The notes: generated from the letters alone by a model not told the origin. Counted from the first letter of the stretch, positions 1-9,958 are shown. The stretch: DNA of 64,000 bases from Lachnospiraceae bacterium KH1T2 (GCA_900114405.1 FOSY01000004.1:156093-220092); one strand, 5' to 3'. Numbers and translations: made by a program.

Positions 1-443
1 GGCTTCTGATCATTCCAGTCCTTAGCACTATCGGAATCAATTGAAAGTCCATCTCTTGTAGCTGTAAGAAGAACTTCTGCTCCATCGTCATAAAGAACAT
101 AAGTACCACCTGGAATAAATCCCATATCAGTAGTTCCTGCTGTAAGTGCTTCACCTACTGCTTCGAAGCTTGTACCAACTGTGATATTGACATTGTTGAT
201 ATCATATCCAAGCTTACTCATCTCAGACTTGAGCATGTCCTTAAGCGGCTCAGTTGCTGTAACGATCTCGTCAGGCTCACGTGAAGGTACGAATGCAATG
301 TTAAGGTCTTCTACTACCTTATTTCCATTAGCAGCTTCAGTTGATCCTGCAGAAGATGACGCAGATGATGATCCTGATCCACAACCTGTAAGCATTCCAG
401 TAACCATTGCGCCTGTAAGCAGCATAGCCATTAATTTTTTCAT
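1..443 (-). CDS. PhnD-like phosphate/phosphonate ABC transporter substrate-binding lipoprotein (partial)
   Basis: Only the first 147 codons lie in the window; the C-terminal part runs off the left edge. The N-terminus is a lipoprotein signal peptide (MKKLMAMLLTGAMVTG, then lipobox LTGC), followed by a Ser/Ala linker. The mature part begins with a strand reading LNIAFVPSREPDEI and continues to VGTSFEAVGEALTAGTTDMGF, the layout of PhnD-family binding proteins, which capture phosphonate, phosphite or similar oxyanions outside the membrane for an ABC importer. A GGAGG site precedes the ATG by 12 bases, which is slightly long. The permease and ATPase genes would be expected further left. The exact ligand cannot be told from this fragment. 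Confidence 0.85.
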   Translation of the reverse strand, partial: MKKLMAMLLTGAMVTGMLTGCGSGSSSASSSAGSTEAANGNKVVEDLNIAFVPSREPDEIVTATEPLKDMLKSEMSKLGYDINNVNITVGTSFEAVGEALTAGTTDMGFIPGGTYVLYDDGAEVLLTATRDGLSIDSDSAKDWNDQK

Positions 444-494
444 AATTCCGATTTTCCTCCTAAGAATACAGAATACACACAAATTTCCTAAGAT

Positions 495-523
495 ATAATA
501 AGGTCTTTAAGCATAAATTACAA
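495..523 (-). promoter_or_regulatory. Promoter of the PhnD-like gene
   Basis: On the minus strand a TTGTAA -35 box (523-518) is separated by 17 bases from a TATTAT -10 box (500-495). The -35 box lies inside the left arm of a 30-base palindrome, so transcription is probably controlled by a repressor binding there. Confidence 0.6.
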
Positions 524-542
524 GTTTAAATTTGTAATTTAT
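513..542. promoter_or_regulatory. 30-bp palindrome over the PhnD-like promoter, probable operator
   Basis: Arms ATAAATTACAA (513-523) and TTGTAATTTAT (532-542) are perfect inverted repeats. The centre GTTTAAAT continues the symmetry except for one mismatched pair. It covers the -35 box of the leftward gene. It is too AT-rich and lacks a T-tract in the right place to be a convincing terminator. Confidence 0.55.
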
Positions 543-661
543 TTATAAAACTCGCTAAATATCAAGCTCTTTTGCCTCATACTTTTAAAAAGTTTATTAA
601 CAATAACTTTGTCAAGTAGAAAATTTGATAATATCATGTTATTATTTTATTGTTTGCTATG

Positions 662-689
662 TTTACACAGAAGTACAAAATCGTATAAT
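662..689 (+). promoter_or_regulatory. Sigma-A-type promoter of the repeat-rich lipoprotein gene
   Basis: TTTACA (662-667) and a perfect TATAAT (684-689) are 16 bases apart. The start codon at 714 follows a short leader with GGAGG at 704-708. Confidence 0.7.
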
Positions 690-713
690 TTGTACATTTA
701 TATGGAGGCTATT

Positions 714-1499
714 ATGAGAAAAATTAATGTATCAAAGACTGTTGCCGCTGTTATCAGCGCAAGCATTCTTGCTATGAGCCTTACAGCTTGTGGTTCTACA
801 ACACCTACTGCTTCTACAGCCGCTTCTACTGAGGCTGCATCTACTGAAGCTGCATCTACCGAAGCTGCTTCTACTGAGGCTGCTTCTACTGAGACAGAAG
901 AAGAGACAGAGGCTGAGAGCGAGGAAGCAAGCGAGGAAGCTTCTACTGAGGAAGTTTCAGCTGACGAAGTTTCAGCTGACGAAGTATCTTCTAATGAAGC
1001 TGAAGTCAGCGATGATGAGTCTAATACAGATATCACAGCAGGTACAACAGACGCTGACGGAAACTACTACTGCTCAGCTGTTCTCGGAAAGGGCGCTGTT
1101 GATGCTACAGTTACAGCAACAGGTTCTTCAATCGTAAATAACGATTCTTCATCTGCATCAGCTATCGGCGATACAGGTTCTACAGCTCTTAAGGATGCAA
1201 GACTTAAGTATCTTACAGAGGAAAACGACGGCGATAAGGATGCTGCAAAGGATGATCTCGAAGATTACGAAGCAGATGCACCAAGCGAAGATGTAAAGAA
1301 GGCTATCAAGGTTTATGCTGATGACCTCGGAAAGCTTTTCAATCAGTTTGGTATAACTGCATATGATCTTTCATCTCCATATGACAGTGATTCTGATTAC
1401 GTTGAATATGATGTTTACACAAACGAAGGCAAGCTCTTCTACCTTGACATCACACTCACAAACGGCGCTGTTGACAGCATCGATTTCAACGAAGAATAA
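714..1499 (+). CDS. Secreted lipoprotein with STEAA repeats, function unknown
   Basis: This 261-residue protein has a signal peptide and lipobox (LTAC, Cys26), so it is probably lipid-anchored on the outer face of the membrane. Residues about 30-110 are a low-complexity, strongly acidic stalk made of tandem STEAA units, then SEEA and VSADE repeats. The C-terminal 150 residues form a globular region without a family I recognise: a segment with GKGAVDATVTATGSS, then an acidic helix-rich part and a final beta segment (YVEYDVYTNEGKLFYLDI). The ATG at 714 is chosen over an in-frame upstream start because of the promoter at 662-689 and GGAGG at 704-708. A strong terminator follows at 1525-1560. A stalk plus sensor or ligand-binding domain is an inference only. 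Confidence 0.8.
   Translation: MRKINVSKTVAAVISASILAMSLTACGSTTPTASTAASTEAASTEAASTEAASTEAASTETEEETEAESEEASEEASTEEVSADEVSADEVSSNEAEVSDDESNTDITAGTTDADGNYYCSAVLGKGAVDATVTATGSSIVNNDSSSASAIGDTGSTALKDARLKYLTEENDGDKDAAKDDLEDYEADAPSEDVKKAIKVYADDLGKLFNQFGITAYDLSSPYDSDSDYVEYDVYTNEGKLFYLDITLTNGAVDSIDFNEE
822..893 (+). repeat. 15-bp tandem repeat encoding STEAA units
   Basis: Nearly five copies of a 15-base unit such as GCTTCTACTGAGGCT are arranged head to tail and in frame inside the lipoprotein gene. Copies differ by one to three bases, so unit number could vary between strains by slippage. Confidence 0.85.
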
Positions 1500-1524
1500 T
1501 TTTTTATACGAGCTTCAAATATAA

Positions 1525-1560
1525 AATTCCGGCAGCCGAAAAGCTGCCGGAATTTTTTTA
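1525..1560. terminator. Bidirectional Rho-independent terminator
   Basis: AAATTCCGGCAGC pairs with GCTGCCGGAATTT around a short loop and is flanked by A and T runs. It ends the lipoprotein gene and, on the other strand, touches the stop codon of the hydratase gene, so it serves both convergent genes. Confidence 0.9.
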
Positions 1561-3840
1561 GCCTATTTTATTATAATTTATCAGGCATCCGTCAAGGATG
1601 ATCTGTCTTTCATCGTCTGTAAGTGCTCCAAGCGTAAGATCAAATCCTACCAACTCACTGCCCTTTACAGCATATGCTTTAATAAGTTCAGCCTTTTCCT
1701 CAACAAGTTTGCGGACTCCCGGAACATAAATATAGTCAAGATTCTTAAATGGAAGTTCACCCTCCTTGATGATGAATGGAAGCATTCCCCAGTTGATGAG
1801 ATTGCTTCGGTAACGCTTAGTTGCGTACTCATTTGCAATATTTGCCCAGCCTCCAAGTACCTTCTGACAAGAAGCAGCCTGCTCACGCGCGGAGCCATCA
1901 CCCGGTTTTACTGCAAAGATCGTAGAACCTACGCCTGTATTTTCCCATGACATATCTGCAAATTTAGAGCGGATAGTCTCCAAAACCTTAGGGATCTCAG
2001 CAGAGGCTTCTACTGCCTTCTCCATCGCTGTCACGCCTTCTTCTCTTGCCTTTTCGTAAGCCTGCACTTCCTTCGCACGTCCTACATACTCAGGATCTTT
2101 CCTTGAAAGTGTGAACTCTGCAAGTCCGAGCGGATTCGAACGATATGAAGAAGTTTCGCCTGAAGGGATAAGCTCATCTGTAGTAGTTACCGGATCGTGA
2201 ATCTCTGAAACCACTTTAAGAAGGAGATTATCTGTAAGCGGTACCATTTCAGGCCAATCCTTGATGTTTGGTCCGAGGATCAGCTGCTCATCTGCGTTTG
2301 CACTTCCTTTAGAGTCAAAAACTCTTCTTTCGTAGATCTTGCTGTCGTAGAAATACTTATATTTTCCGATTTCAACATCCATATCAGCCGCAGATGTAAG
2401 GATTCCCTTATTTGCTGCAGTAGCTGCGATAGAACGTGCATCCATAAGTGCAACTGAAGAGATCTGACCGTTCTGAACCTTAGAACCTTCACGGTTAGGG
2501 AAGTTTCTTGTTGAATGACGGATAGAGAATGCGTTGTTTGAAGGAGTATCTCCCGCACCAAAGCAAGGTCCGCAGAAGCATGTCTTAACAACTACTCCGG
2601 CATCAACAAATTTACTTACAGCACCATTCTTTACAAGCTCAGCATATATCGGCATTGACGCAGGATATACACTCATCGTGAAGGCATCACTTCCAATGTC
2701 TGCACCATTGAGGATATCAGCTGCCGCACAGAGATTTTCGAATCCACCGCCGGCACAGCCTGCGATAACTCCCTGATCTACAAGGAATTTACCGTTACGG
2801 ATCTTGCTGTGAAGGTCAAACTTCACTTTATCGCCGAATGATACCTTAGCTCTCTTTTCAACATCAATGAGGATGTCTGAAAGATTCGCGTTTACCTCAT
2901 CGATCGTATAAGCATTTGAAGGATGGAACGGCATAGCGATCATCGGACGTATCGCAGAAAGATCAACCTTTACAAGCTCATCATAATATGCGATATCAGC
3001 AGGATTCAGCTCTTTATACTCACTTTCTCTGCCGTGGATCGCATAGAATTCGCGGATGTTCTCATCAGTTCTCCATATTGATGAAAGACATGTAGTCTCT
3101 GTGGTCATTACGTCGATTCCTATACGGAAATCAGCCGAAAGCTTCGAAACTCCCGGTCCAACGAACTCCATGACTTTATTCTTTACGATACCGTCCTTGA
3201 ACAGATTTCCAATAAGGGCAAGTGCCACGTCCTGAGGTCCTACTCCATAGACCGGCTCACCTTCAAGGTATATCGCAACAACATCCGGATAATTGATGTC
3301 ATAGGTCTGAGAAAGAAGCTGCTTAACAAGCTCCGGCCCACCTTCGCCCATAGCCATTGTTCCCAGCGCACCATATCTTGTGTGAGAATCAGAGCCAAGT
3401 ATCATCTTTCCGCAGCCTGAGAGCATCTCACGCGCATACTGATGAATTACAGCCTGATGAGGAGGTACGTAAGTTCCACCGTATTTCTTTGCTGCTGAAA
3501 GCCCGAAAACATGGTCATCCTCGTTAATAGTTCCTCCAACTGCACAAAGGGAGTTGTGACAGTTCGTAAGAACATAAGGAATCGGGAATTTTTCAAGTCC
3601 CGATGCTCTTGCTGTCTGTATAATTCCGACATAGGTTATATCATGAGAAGTTATACAGTCAAACTTGATCTTGAGCTCTTCCATTGATTCCGAGGTATTA
3701 TGATCTTTCAATATTCCATAGGCAATCGTGCCTTTTTTGGCCTCTTCCTTTGAAACACCGACATTTTCAGACGCCTGCAGGATTTCCACACCATTCTTTA
3801 AGAAAACTCCGCCGCCATTAACCTTTATTGCGTCAACCAT
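1558..3840 (-). CDS. Aconitase-family hydratase (YbhJ-like)
   Basis: The protein has 760 residues and the full aconitase fold. The first signature [13 protein letters not shown] is near residue 150. Iron-sulfur ligands are at CAGGG and at [16 protein letters not shown] near residue 425, followed by the conserved NFPNREGS segment. These bind a [4Fe-4S] cluster used for dehydrating and hydrating a hydroxy-acid. It differs from ordinary aconitase AcnA/AcnB in length and in the N-terminal region (ILKDHNTSE), and is closest in layout to the YbhJ-type hydratases common in clostridia, whose substrate is not settled. An AGGAGAGGTG site lies upstream of the ATG. It stands alone, with terminators on both sides. 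Confidence 0.85.
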   Translation of the reverse strand: MVDAIKVNGGGVFLKNGVEILQASENVGVSKEEAKKGTIAYGILKDHNTSESMEELKIKFDCITSHDITYVGIIQTARASGLEKFPIPYVLTNCHNSLCAVGGTINEDDHVFGLSAAKKYGGTYVPPHQAVIHQYAREMLSGCGKMILGSDSHTRYGALGTMAMGEGGPELVKQLLSQTYDINYPDVVAIYLEGEPVYGVGPQDVALALIGNLFKDGIVKNKVMEFVGPGVSKLSADFRIGIDVMTTETTCLSSIWRTDENIREFYAIHGRESEYKELNPADIAYYDELVKVDLSAIRPMIAMPFHPSNAYTIDEVNANLSDILIDVEKRAKVSFGDKVKFDLHSKIRNGKFLVDQGVIAGCAGGGFENLCAAADILNGADIGSDAFTMSVYPASMPIYAELVKNGAVSKFVDAGVVVKTCFCGPCFGAGDTPSNNAFSIRHSTRNFPNREGSKVQNGQISSVALMDARSIAATAANKGILTSAADMDVEIGKYKYFYDSKIYERRVFDSKGSANADEQLILGPNIKDWPEMVPLTDNLLLKVVSEIHDPVTTTDELIPSGETSSYRSNPLGLAEFTLSRKDPEYVGRAKEVQAYEKAREEGVTAMEKAVEASAEIPKVLETIRSKFADMSWENTGVGSTIFAVKPGDGSAREQAASCQKVLGGWANIANEYATKRYRSNLINWGMLPFIIKEGELPFKNLDYIYVPGVRKLVEEKAELIKAYAVKGSELVGFDLTLGALTDDERQIILDGCLINYNKIG

Positions 3841-3973
3841 TCACACCTCTCCTTTTATCTTCTAAACTTTTCTGCAAGAGTGCCAATTCTGACGACTCTT
3901 TTACTTTTATCCACTATTTTACTCTATTACGTTAAAGAAATAAAGTCCTTTATCAAAAAGCTTTTTATACACA

Positions 3974-4006
3974 AAATGCCCACAGAGCTTTGCTCCATGG
4001 GCATTT
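3974..4006 (-). terminator. Terminator after glgP
   Basis: AAATGCCCA (3974-3982) pairs with TGGGCATTT (3998-4006), with an inner GAGC/GCTC stem. On the minus strand the hairpin runs into TTTTG, just after the glgP stop codon. Confidence 0.8.
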
Positions 4007-4018
4007 ATTAACAGTTAT

Positions 4019-6487
4019 TTATTTCTTTTTTGGAAGCTCCACATGATCAAGGTGCCATATCTCATCAACGTACTGCCTGATGGTTCTGTCTGATGAGAAC
4101 TTACCGGTAGAAGCTGTATTTAATATTGCCTTTCTTGCCCAAAGCTCCTTATCCTTATACTGCTTTTCAACCTCTTCCTGTGCATCTGCATAAGAGCGGA
4201 AATCCTTCAAAATGAAGTATGTATCTGCCTTTTCAGTACACTGTGTATTAAGCAGTGAATTATAAAGATCACGGAATCTGTCAGGATCATCCTTTGAATA
4301 ATATCCATTGATAAGCTGCGTGAGCACATCACGGATATCCTGATCTGCATTGAAAATGTCCATAGGATTATAGTCACGATTCTTCTCATGCTCGATAACT
4401 TCGTCAGCTGACATACCGAAAATAAACATATTCTCTTTGCCAACTTCCTCTGCCATTTCTACGTTTGCACCATCCATTGTGCCGATGGTAAGCGCACCGT
4501 TGAGCATGAACTTCATGTTTCCTGTTCCTGAAGCCTCTTTTGATGCAGTCGAGATCTGCTCTGAAACATCAGCTGCCGCGATGATTATCTCATTGTTTGA
4601 AACCTTATAATCTTCGATAAATACAACCTTTATAAGACCATGTATCGACTCATCGTTATTAATGACTTCTGCTACAGAGTTGATGAGCTTGATCGTAAGC
4701 TTTGCTGTACGATAGCCCGCTGCAGCTTTAGCTCCGAAGATAAATGTTCTCGGAACATAGTCACCATTTGGATTAGCCTTGATCTTATTATAGAGATACA
4801 TAACATGCAGAATATTCAAGAGCTGTCTCTTATACTCATGAAGTCTCTTTACCTGCACATCAAAGATTGATCTCGGATCAACATCAATGCCGTTATGCTC
4901 ATGGATATACTTAGCCAGACGCTCCTTATTCTTGAACTTGATGTTCATAAATTCGCTCTGAGCCTTTTTATCATCTGCATAGACCTTAAGCCCGGCAATA
5001 ACAGGAAGATCAGTAACCCACTCAGGTCCCACATGATCTGTTATCCAGTCAGCAAGCAGCGGATTTGCATGCTTCAGGAAACGTCTCTGTGTTATACCAT
5101 TAGTCTTGTTATTGAACTTCTGCGGCATCATCTCATAGAAATCATGCAGCTCACGCTTCTTCAAAATCTCTGTATGAAGCTTTGCAACACCATTAACAGA
5201 GAATCCTGCGCAGATTGCAAGGTAAGCCATTCTGATCTGTCCATCGTAGATGATAGCCATGTTTCTGATCTTATCAGGCTGATTTGGATATTTCTCCTGA
5301 ATGTGCAGACAGAAACGACGGTTGATCTCTTCTATGATCTGGTAAATTCTAGGAAGAAGTCTTGAGAACAGCTCAATAGGCCACTTCTCAAGTGCTTCAG
5401 CCATGATCGTATGGTTAGTATATGCACAGGTATGTGTAGTAACTTCCCATGCATCCTCCCATGAAAGCTCATAATCATCCATAAGGATTCTCATAAGCTC
5501 TGGAATAGCAACTGTCGGGTGTGTATCATTCAGCTGGAAAATATTTTTCTCTGCAAAATGACGGATGTCATCATGCTTTCTCATATATTTTTCTACAGCT
5601 TCCTGTACAGATGCAGAAATAAAGAAATACTGCTGCTTAAGTCTGAGTTCCTTTCCTGCATAGTGGTTATCGTTAGGATAAAGTACCTCAACGATATTTC
5701 TTGCAAGGTTTTCCTGCTCGACTGCCTTACGGTAGTCACCCTTATCGAAAGAGTTAAGCTGGAAAGCCTCTACAGGCTCGGCATCCCATACACGAAGTGT
5801 ATTAACGATACCGTTGCCATAGCCAACTATCGGCATGTCGTAAGGGACAGCCATTACTGACTGGTAGCCTTCCTGAACGAACTTATTATGTCCTTTTTCA
5901 TCTGTAACTACCTTTACAAAACCGCCGAATTTGACTTCTTTCTTGTACTCACGACGGCGGAGCTCAAATGGATTTCCATCTCTGAGCCAGTCATCCGGGA
6001 CTTCAATCTGATATCCATCACGTATCATCTGCTTGAACATTCCGTATCTATAACGGATTCCGCAGCCATAAGCACTATATCCAAGCGTAGCGAGGGAATC
6101 AAGGAAGCAGGCAGCAAGTCTGCCGAGACCTCCATTACCAAGAGCCGCATCAGGCTCCTGATCTTCAATCACATTAAGATCGATTCCCATTTCATCAAGT
6201 GCCTCTTTTACTTCCTTATACTCACAGAGATTGATCAGGTTATTACCCAATGCACGTCCCATGAGAAATTCCATCGAAAGGTAATAAACCGTCTTAGGAT
6301 CTTTCTCTTCGTAAACCTGCTGGGTATCCATCCAGTTCTCGATTATGTCGTCTTTGACAGCAACGCATACAGCCTGAAATAACTGCTGCTGATCTGCCTC
6401 GTCAACATTTTTTCTGAAGAGGACTTTAACATTGTCCTCCACATCCTTCTTAAACTTTGCCTTGTCAAACTTGTGTGTACTGACCAT
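4019..6487 (-). CDS. glgP: Glycogen/starch/alpha-glucan phosphorylase
   Basis: This 822-residue enzyme removes glucose units from the ends of glycogen or maltodextrin as glucose-1-phosphate. The length and order of segments match the GT35 family: DPKTVYYLSMEFLMGR near residue 65, ALGNGGLGRLAACFLDS near 120, FQLNDTHPTVAIPELMR near 320, and the pyridoxal-phosphate lysine in EASGTGNMKFMLNGALT near residue 657. A GGAAAGGAAG site precedes the start. It begins only 32 bases after the ileS stop on the same strand with no terminator between, so it may be partly co-transcribed with ileS. It pairs functionally with the glgC and glgD genes at 18.3-20.7 kb. Confidence 0.95.
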   Translation of the reverse strand: MVSTHKFDKAKFKKDVEDNVKVLFRKNVDEADQQQLFQAVCVAVKDDIIENWMDTQQVYEEKDPKTVYYLSMEFLMGRALGNNLINLCEYKEVKEALDEMGIDLNVIEDQEPDAALGNGGLGRLAACFLDSLATLGYSAYGCGIRYRYGMFKQMIRDGYQIEVPDDWLRDGNPFELRRREYKKEVKFGGFVKVVTDEKGHNKFVQEGYQSVMAVPYDMPIVGYGNGIVNTLRVWDAEPVEAFQLNSFDKGDYRKAVEQENLARNIVEVLYPNDNHYAGKELRLKQQYFFISASVQEAVEKYMRKHDDIRHFAEKNIFQLNDTHPTVAIPELMRILMDDYELSWEDAWEVTTHTCAYTNHTIMAEALEKWPIELFSRLLPRIYQIIEEINRRFCLHIQEKYPNQPDKIRNMAIIYDGQIRMAYLAICAGFSVNGVAKLHTEILKKRELHDFYEMMPQKFNNKTNGITQRRFLKHANPLLADWITDHVGPEWVTDLPVIAGLKVYADDKKAQSEFMNIKFKNKERLAKYIHEHNGIDVDPRSIFDVQVKRLHEYKRQLLNILHVMYLYNKIKANPNGDYVPRTFIFGAKAAAGYRTAKLTIKLINSVAEVINNDESIHGLIKVVFIEDYKVSNNEIIIAAADVSEQISTASKEASGTGNMKFMLNGALTIGTMDGANVEMAEEVGKENMFIFGMSADEVIEHEKNRDYNPMDIFNADQDIRDVLTQLINGYYSKDDPDRFRDLYNSLLNTQCTEKADTYFILKDFRSYADAQEEVEKQYKDKELWARKAILNTASTGKFSSDRTIRQYVDEIWHLDHVELPKKK

Positions 6488-6519
6488 CGCTACTTCCTTT
6501 CCCCCTCTAAGGGTTTAAG

Positions 6520-9500
6520 TCAATGTTTCTCAACTCCAAGTGTTACATGCTCGCCATTAATATCCCATTCTTTTGTAAATCCGGCAACACTGCCAACAGA
6601 TACTGTATCTGCCATAGTTTCTTTCATTACATAATCCTGATTATCTGTAAGATATTTAGCAAGGACATCATTTCCTTCAAGATAGATTGCGATCTTGTCC
6701 ATAACTTCAAATCCGGCATCTTTACGCATAGTCTGGATCTTTGAAATAAGCTCACGAACCATACCTTCCTCAACAAGCTCCGGTGTAAGGTTTGTATCAA
6801 ATACAACTGTGATCTTATTATCACTCTGCTCTACATAGCCTTCCTTCTGGCTCATCTCGATAAGAAGGTCTTCCTCTGAGAGAACTACTTCTGTTCCGTC
6901 AAAGTCAAACTTAAGTGCACCTTCAGACTTAAGTGTATCCATAGCTGCATTTCCATCGAGACCTGCAAGAGCTTCCTTGATCTTTCCGAGAACCTTACCA
7001 TACTTAGGACCAACTGTTCTAAGCTGAGGCTTAAAGTTGTATGTTGTGAACTCACGGACATCGTCTGTGAAATCTACATTCTTGACATTTAATTCATCCT
7101 CAATAATATTTCGGTAAAAATCAGAAAGTTCTGCACCCTTTACAAACATTTTTGCCATAGGCTGACGGTTTTTAATGTTGCAGGCATTTCTTGCTGCACG
7201 TCCGAGCACTACGATATCAAGTACTTTCTCCATGTCATCTTCAAGCTGCTTGTCGATGTACTTAGGATCAGCAACAGGGAAGTCGCAGAGGTGGATTGAC
7301 TCCGGTGCGCTGCTGTCAGATGTTCTGACAAGGTTCTGGTAGATCTGCTCTGTCATGAACGGAATCATCGGAGCAGCAGCCTTACAGATCTCAACAAGTG
7401 TTGTGTAAAGAGTCATGTATGCATTGATCTTATCCTGCTCCATGCCCTTTGCCCAATATCTCTTTCTGCAGCGACGAACATACCAGTTAGAAAGCTCATC
7501 AACAAACTGCTGAAGTGACTTTGCAGCTTCTGTGATCTTATAATTTTCAAGGTACTTATCGACATCTGTGATCGTGCTTCCCATTCTTGAAAGAATCCAC
7601 TTATCCATTACAGAAAGCTTGTCATAATCAAGCGAATACTCTGAAGCATCGAAATTGTCGATATTTGCATACAATACATAGAATGCGTAAGTATTCCAAA
7701 GAGTTCCCATGAACTTTCTCTGGCCTTCGAGTACAGCCTTGTCATGGAATCTGTTAGGAAGCCATGGTGCTGAGTTGATGTAGAAGTACCAGCGGATAGC
7801 GTCTGCACCAAACTTATCAAGGGCTTCAAACGGATCTACAGCATTACCCTTTGACTTACTCATCTTATTTCCATCTTCATCAAGCACAAGACCAAGAACG
7901 ATAACATTCTTATATGCAGGTGCATGGAAAAGAAGTGTTGACTCTGCATGAAGTGAGTAGAACCATCCACGAGTCTGGTCAACAGCCTCAGAAATGAATG
8001 AAGCAGGGAACTGTCTCTTAAATACTTCCTCATTTTCAAATGGATAGTGGTGCTGTGCGTAAGGCATAGCTCCTGAGTCGAACCAGCAGTCGATAACTTC
8101 CGGTACTCTCTTCATTGTGTGGTGGCACTCAGGACAGTCGATAGTGATCTCGTCGATATATGGACGGTGGAACTCAACTGTCTTAGCCTTTTCATTACCT
8201 GAAAGCTTATAGAGCTCTTCTCTTGAACCGATGGACATTCTCTTTCCGCAGTCCGGACACTCCCAGATATTAAGCGGTGTTCCCCAATAACGGTTACGAG
8301 AAACAGCCCAGTCCTGAATATTTCTGAGCCACTCACCGAAACGTCCTGTTCCGATAGTCTCAGGAATCCAGTTGATCTCTTCATTGTTTTTGATAAGTTC
8401 ATCCTGAACTTCAGTAACCTTGATGAACCATGACTCTCTTGCATAGTAGATAAGCGGTGTATCACATCTCCAACAGAATGGATAATCATGCTCAAACTTA
8501 GGTGCGCTGAAGAGAAGTCCCCTCTCCTTGAGGTCCTTAAGAACTTCAGGGTCAGCATCCTTAACGAAGAGACCTGCGAAAGGTGTTTCCTCTGTCATCT
8601 CACCCTTGCCGTCTACGAACTGAACGAGCGGAAGCTCATATTTACGGCCTACACGTGCATCGTCTTCACCGAATGCAGGAGCGATATGAACAACACCTGT
8701 ACCATCTTCCATAGTTACATAGCTGTCGCATACAACATAGTGTGCCTTCTTGTGCTGCTTTTCAGCTTCCTTAGCAGTGCACTCAAAGAGCGGAACGTAC
8801 TCTGTATGCTCAAGATCTGTACCCTTGAACTCTTCAACGATCTCATAAGGTGCGCAAGGATTTTCCTCACCGCCGAGGACCTTCTCTGTAAGAGCCTTAG
8901 CCATGATATATGTATAGCCGTCAGCAGTCTTTACCTTAACGTATGTTTCCTCAGGATTTACGCAAAGTGCAGTATTTGAAGGAAGTGTCCATGGTGTTGT
9001 TGTCCATGCAAGGATGTATTCGTCCTTGTCAACCACCTTGAAACGTGCGATTGCTGAGCGCTCTTTAACAGCCTTATAACCCTGAGCAACCTCATGGCTT
9101 GAAAGCGGTGTACCGCAGCGAGGGCAGTAAGGTACGATCTTGAAGCCCTTGTAAAGAAGACCTCTGTCGTAGATATTCTTGAGCGCCCACCACTCAGACT
9201 CGATATAGTTATCTTCATATGTTACATATGGGTGCTCCATATCTGCCCAGAAACCAACCTGATCAGAGAACTTCTCCCACATGCCCTTATATTTCCAAAC
9301 TGACTCCTTACATTCCTTGATAAATGGCTCAAGACCATACTTTTCAATCTGATCTTTTCCGTCAAGTCCAAGCTTCTTCTCTACTTCAAGCTCAACAGGA
9401 AGACCATGTGTGTCCCAGCCTGCCTTTCTTGGTACATAGTAGCCCTTCATTGTACGATATCTTGGAATCATATCCTTGATAACACGAGTAAGAACATGTC

Positions 9501-9669
9501 CGATATGCGGCTTACCGTTTGCTGTCGGCGGTCCATCATAGAAGGTATATGTCTCACCCTTTTCTCTTGATTCCATTGACTTCTTGAATACGTCGTGATC
9601 TTTCCAGAACTTCTCGATCACCTTTTCTCTGGTGACAAAGTCCATGTCTGTACTAACTTTTTCGTACAT
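6520..9669 (-). CDS. ileS: Isoleucyl-tRNA synthetase, long type-2-like form
   Basis: It charges tRNA-Ile with isoleucine. The HIGH motif is at residues 55-58 (GKPHIGHVLTRVIKD) and KMSKS near 600 (GNKMSKSKGN). The editing domain lies between them (ILAWTTTPWTLPSNTALCV), and the anticodon-binding region follows (NWYVRRCRKRYW). At 1049 residues it is over 100 longer than the usual bacterial enzyme, and the TRVIKDMIPRY and KAGWDTHGLPVE segments are those of the IleS2 type shared with archaea and eukaryotes. That type is commonly insensitive to mupirocin; insensitivity here is inferred, not seen. Expression is controlled by the T-box leader upstream. Confidence 0.95.
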   Translation of the reverse strand: MYEKVSTDMDFVTREKVIEKFWKDHDVFKKSMESREKGETYTFYDGPPTANGKPHIGHVLTRVIKDMIPRYRTMKGYYVPRKAGWDTHGLPVELEVEKKLGLDGKDQIEKYGLEPFIKECKESVWKYKGMWEKFSDQVGFWADMEHPYVTYEDNYIESEWWALKNIYDRGLLYKGFKIVPYCPRCGTPLSSHEVAQGYKAVKERSAIARFKVVDKDEYILAWTTTPWTLPSNTALCVNPEETYVKVKTADGYTYIMAKALTEKVLGGEENPCAPYEIVEEFKGTDLEHTEYVPLFECTAKEAEKQHKKAHYVVCDSYVTMEDGTGVVHIAPAFGEDDARVGRKYELPLVQFVDGKGEMTEETPFAGLFVKDADPEVLKDLKERGLLFSAPKFEHDYPFCWRCDTPLIYYARESWFIKVTEVQDELIKNNEEINWIPETIGTGRFGEWLRNIQDWAVSRNRYWGTPLNIWECPDCGKRMSIGSREELYKLSGNEKAKTVEFHRPYIDEITIDCPECHHTMKRVPEVIDCWFDSGAMPYAQHHYPFENEEVFKRQFPASFISEAVDQTRGWFYSLHAESTLLFHAPAYKNVIVLGLVLDEDGNKMSKSKGNAVDPFEALDKFGADAIRWYFYINSAPWLPNRFHDKAVLEGQRKFMGTLWNTYAFYVLYANIDNFDASEYSLDYDKLSVMDKWILSRMGSTITDVDKYLENYKITEAAKSLQQFVDELSNWYVRRCRKRYWAKGMEQDKINAYMTLYTTLVEICKAAAPMIPFMTEQIYQNLVRTSDSSAPESIHLCDFPVADPKYIDKQLEDDMEKVLDIVVLGRAARNACNIKNRQPMAKMFVKGAELSDFYRNIIEDELNVKNVDFTDDVREFTTYNFKPQLRTVGPKYGKVLGKIKEALAGLDGNAAMDTLKSEGALKFDFDGTEVVLSEEDLLIEMSQKEGYVEQSDNKITVVFDTNLTPELVEEGMVRELISKIQTMRKDAGFEVMDKIAIYLEGNDVLAKYLTDNQDYVMKETMADTVSVGSVAGFTKEWDINGEHVTLGVEKH

Positions 9670-9719
9670 TTTTGTGGTTCCTTTCTCAAAAAAATAATTT
9701 TGGGATGTAAGGGTTTAGG

Positions 9720-9935
9720 TATAAAAAAGAGGCCCCTCTCCCTATATTGTCTATAGGGCGGAGCCTCTTGATTTTCCGTTGTACCACCTATACACACCAT
9801 CATGTGCCATTTCTGTAACGTGAAATGATTACGGATCAACTTAATTAGCGCAGATACGCTGTTCAGTGTCACAGCTCGGGAGTGATATTCCGTCATCGCC
9901 TTTAACCATATAAAATAATGCAATATAAAGTCTAA
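9720..9935 (-). ncRNA. T-box leader of ileS
   Basis: In the minus-strand leader the T-box core ATAGGTGGTACAACGG (9791-9776) is followed by a strong terminator (AAGAGGCTCCGCCCTATAG against its complement, then T6; 9769-9723). In this class uncharged tRNA binds the T-box bulge and prevents terminator formation, so ileS is read when isoleucyl-tRNA runs short. An AUC triplet followed by A (9886-9884) in the upstream stem region is a plausible isoleucine specifier codon. Confidence 0.9.
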
Positions 9936-9958
9936 AGTTTGACCTTAGACATTTTCAT

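Noticed and set aside
822..893. Tandem repeats as a CRISPR array
   Set aside because: The units are 15 bases, contiguous without spacers and in frame inside a coding region.
1558..3840. Canonical TCA-cycle aconitase (AcnA)
   Set aside because: Length and N-terminal segments differ from AcnA and fit the YbhJ-type hydratase group better.
4895..5365. 156-codon open frame on the plus strand
   Set aside because: It is antisense to glgP and explained by that gene's codon structure.
8488..8979. 163-codon open frame on the plus strand
   Set aside because: It lies wholly antisense to ileS, has no ribosome site and its product shows no family features.
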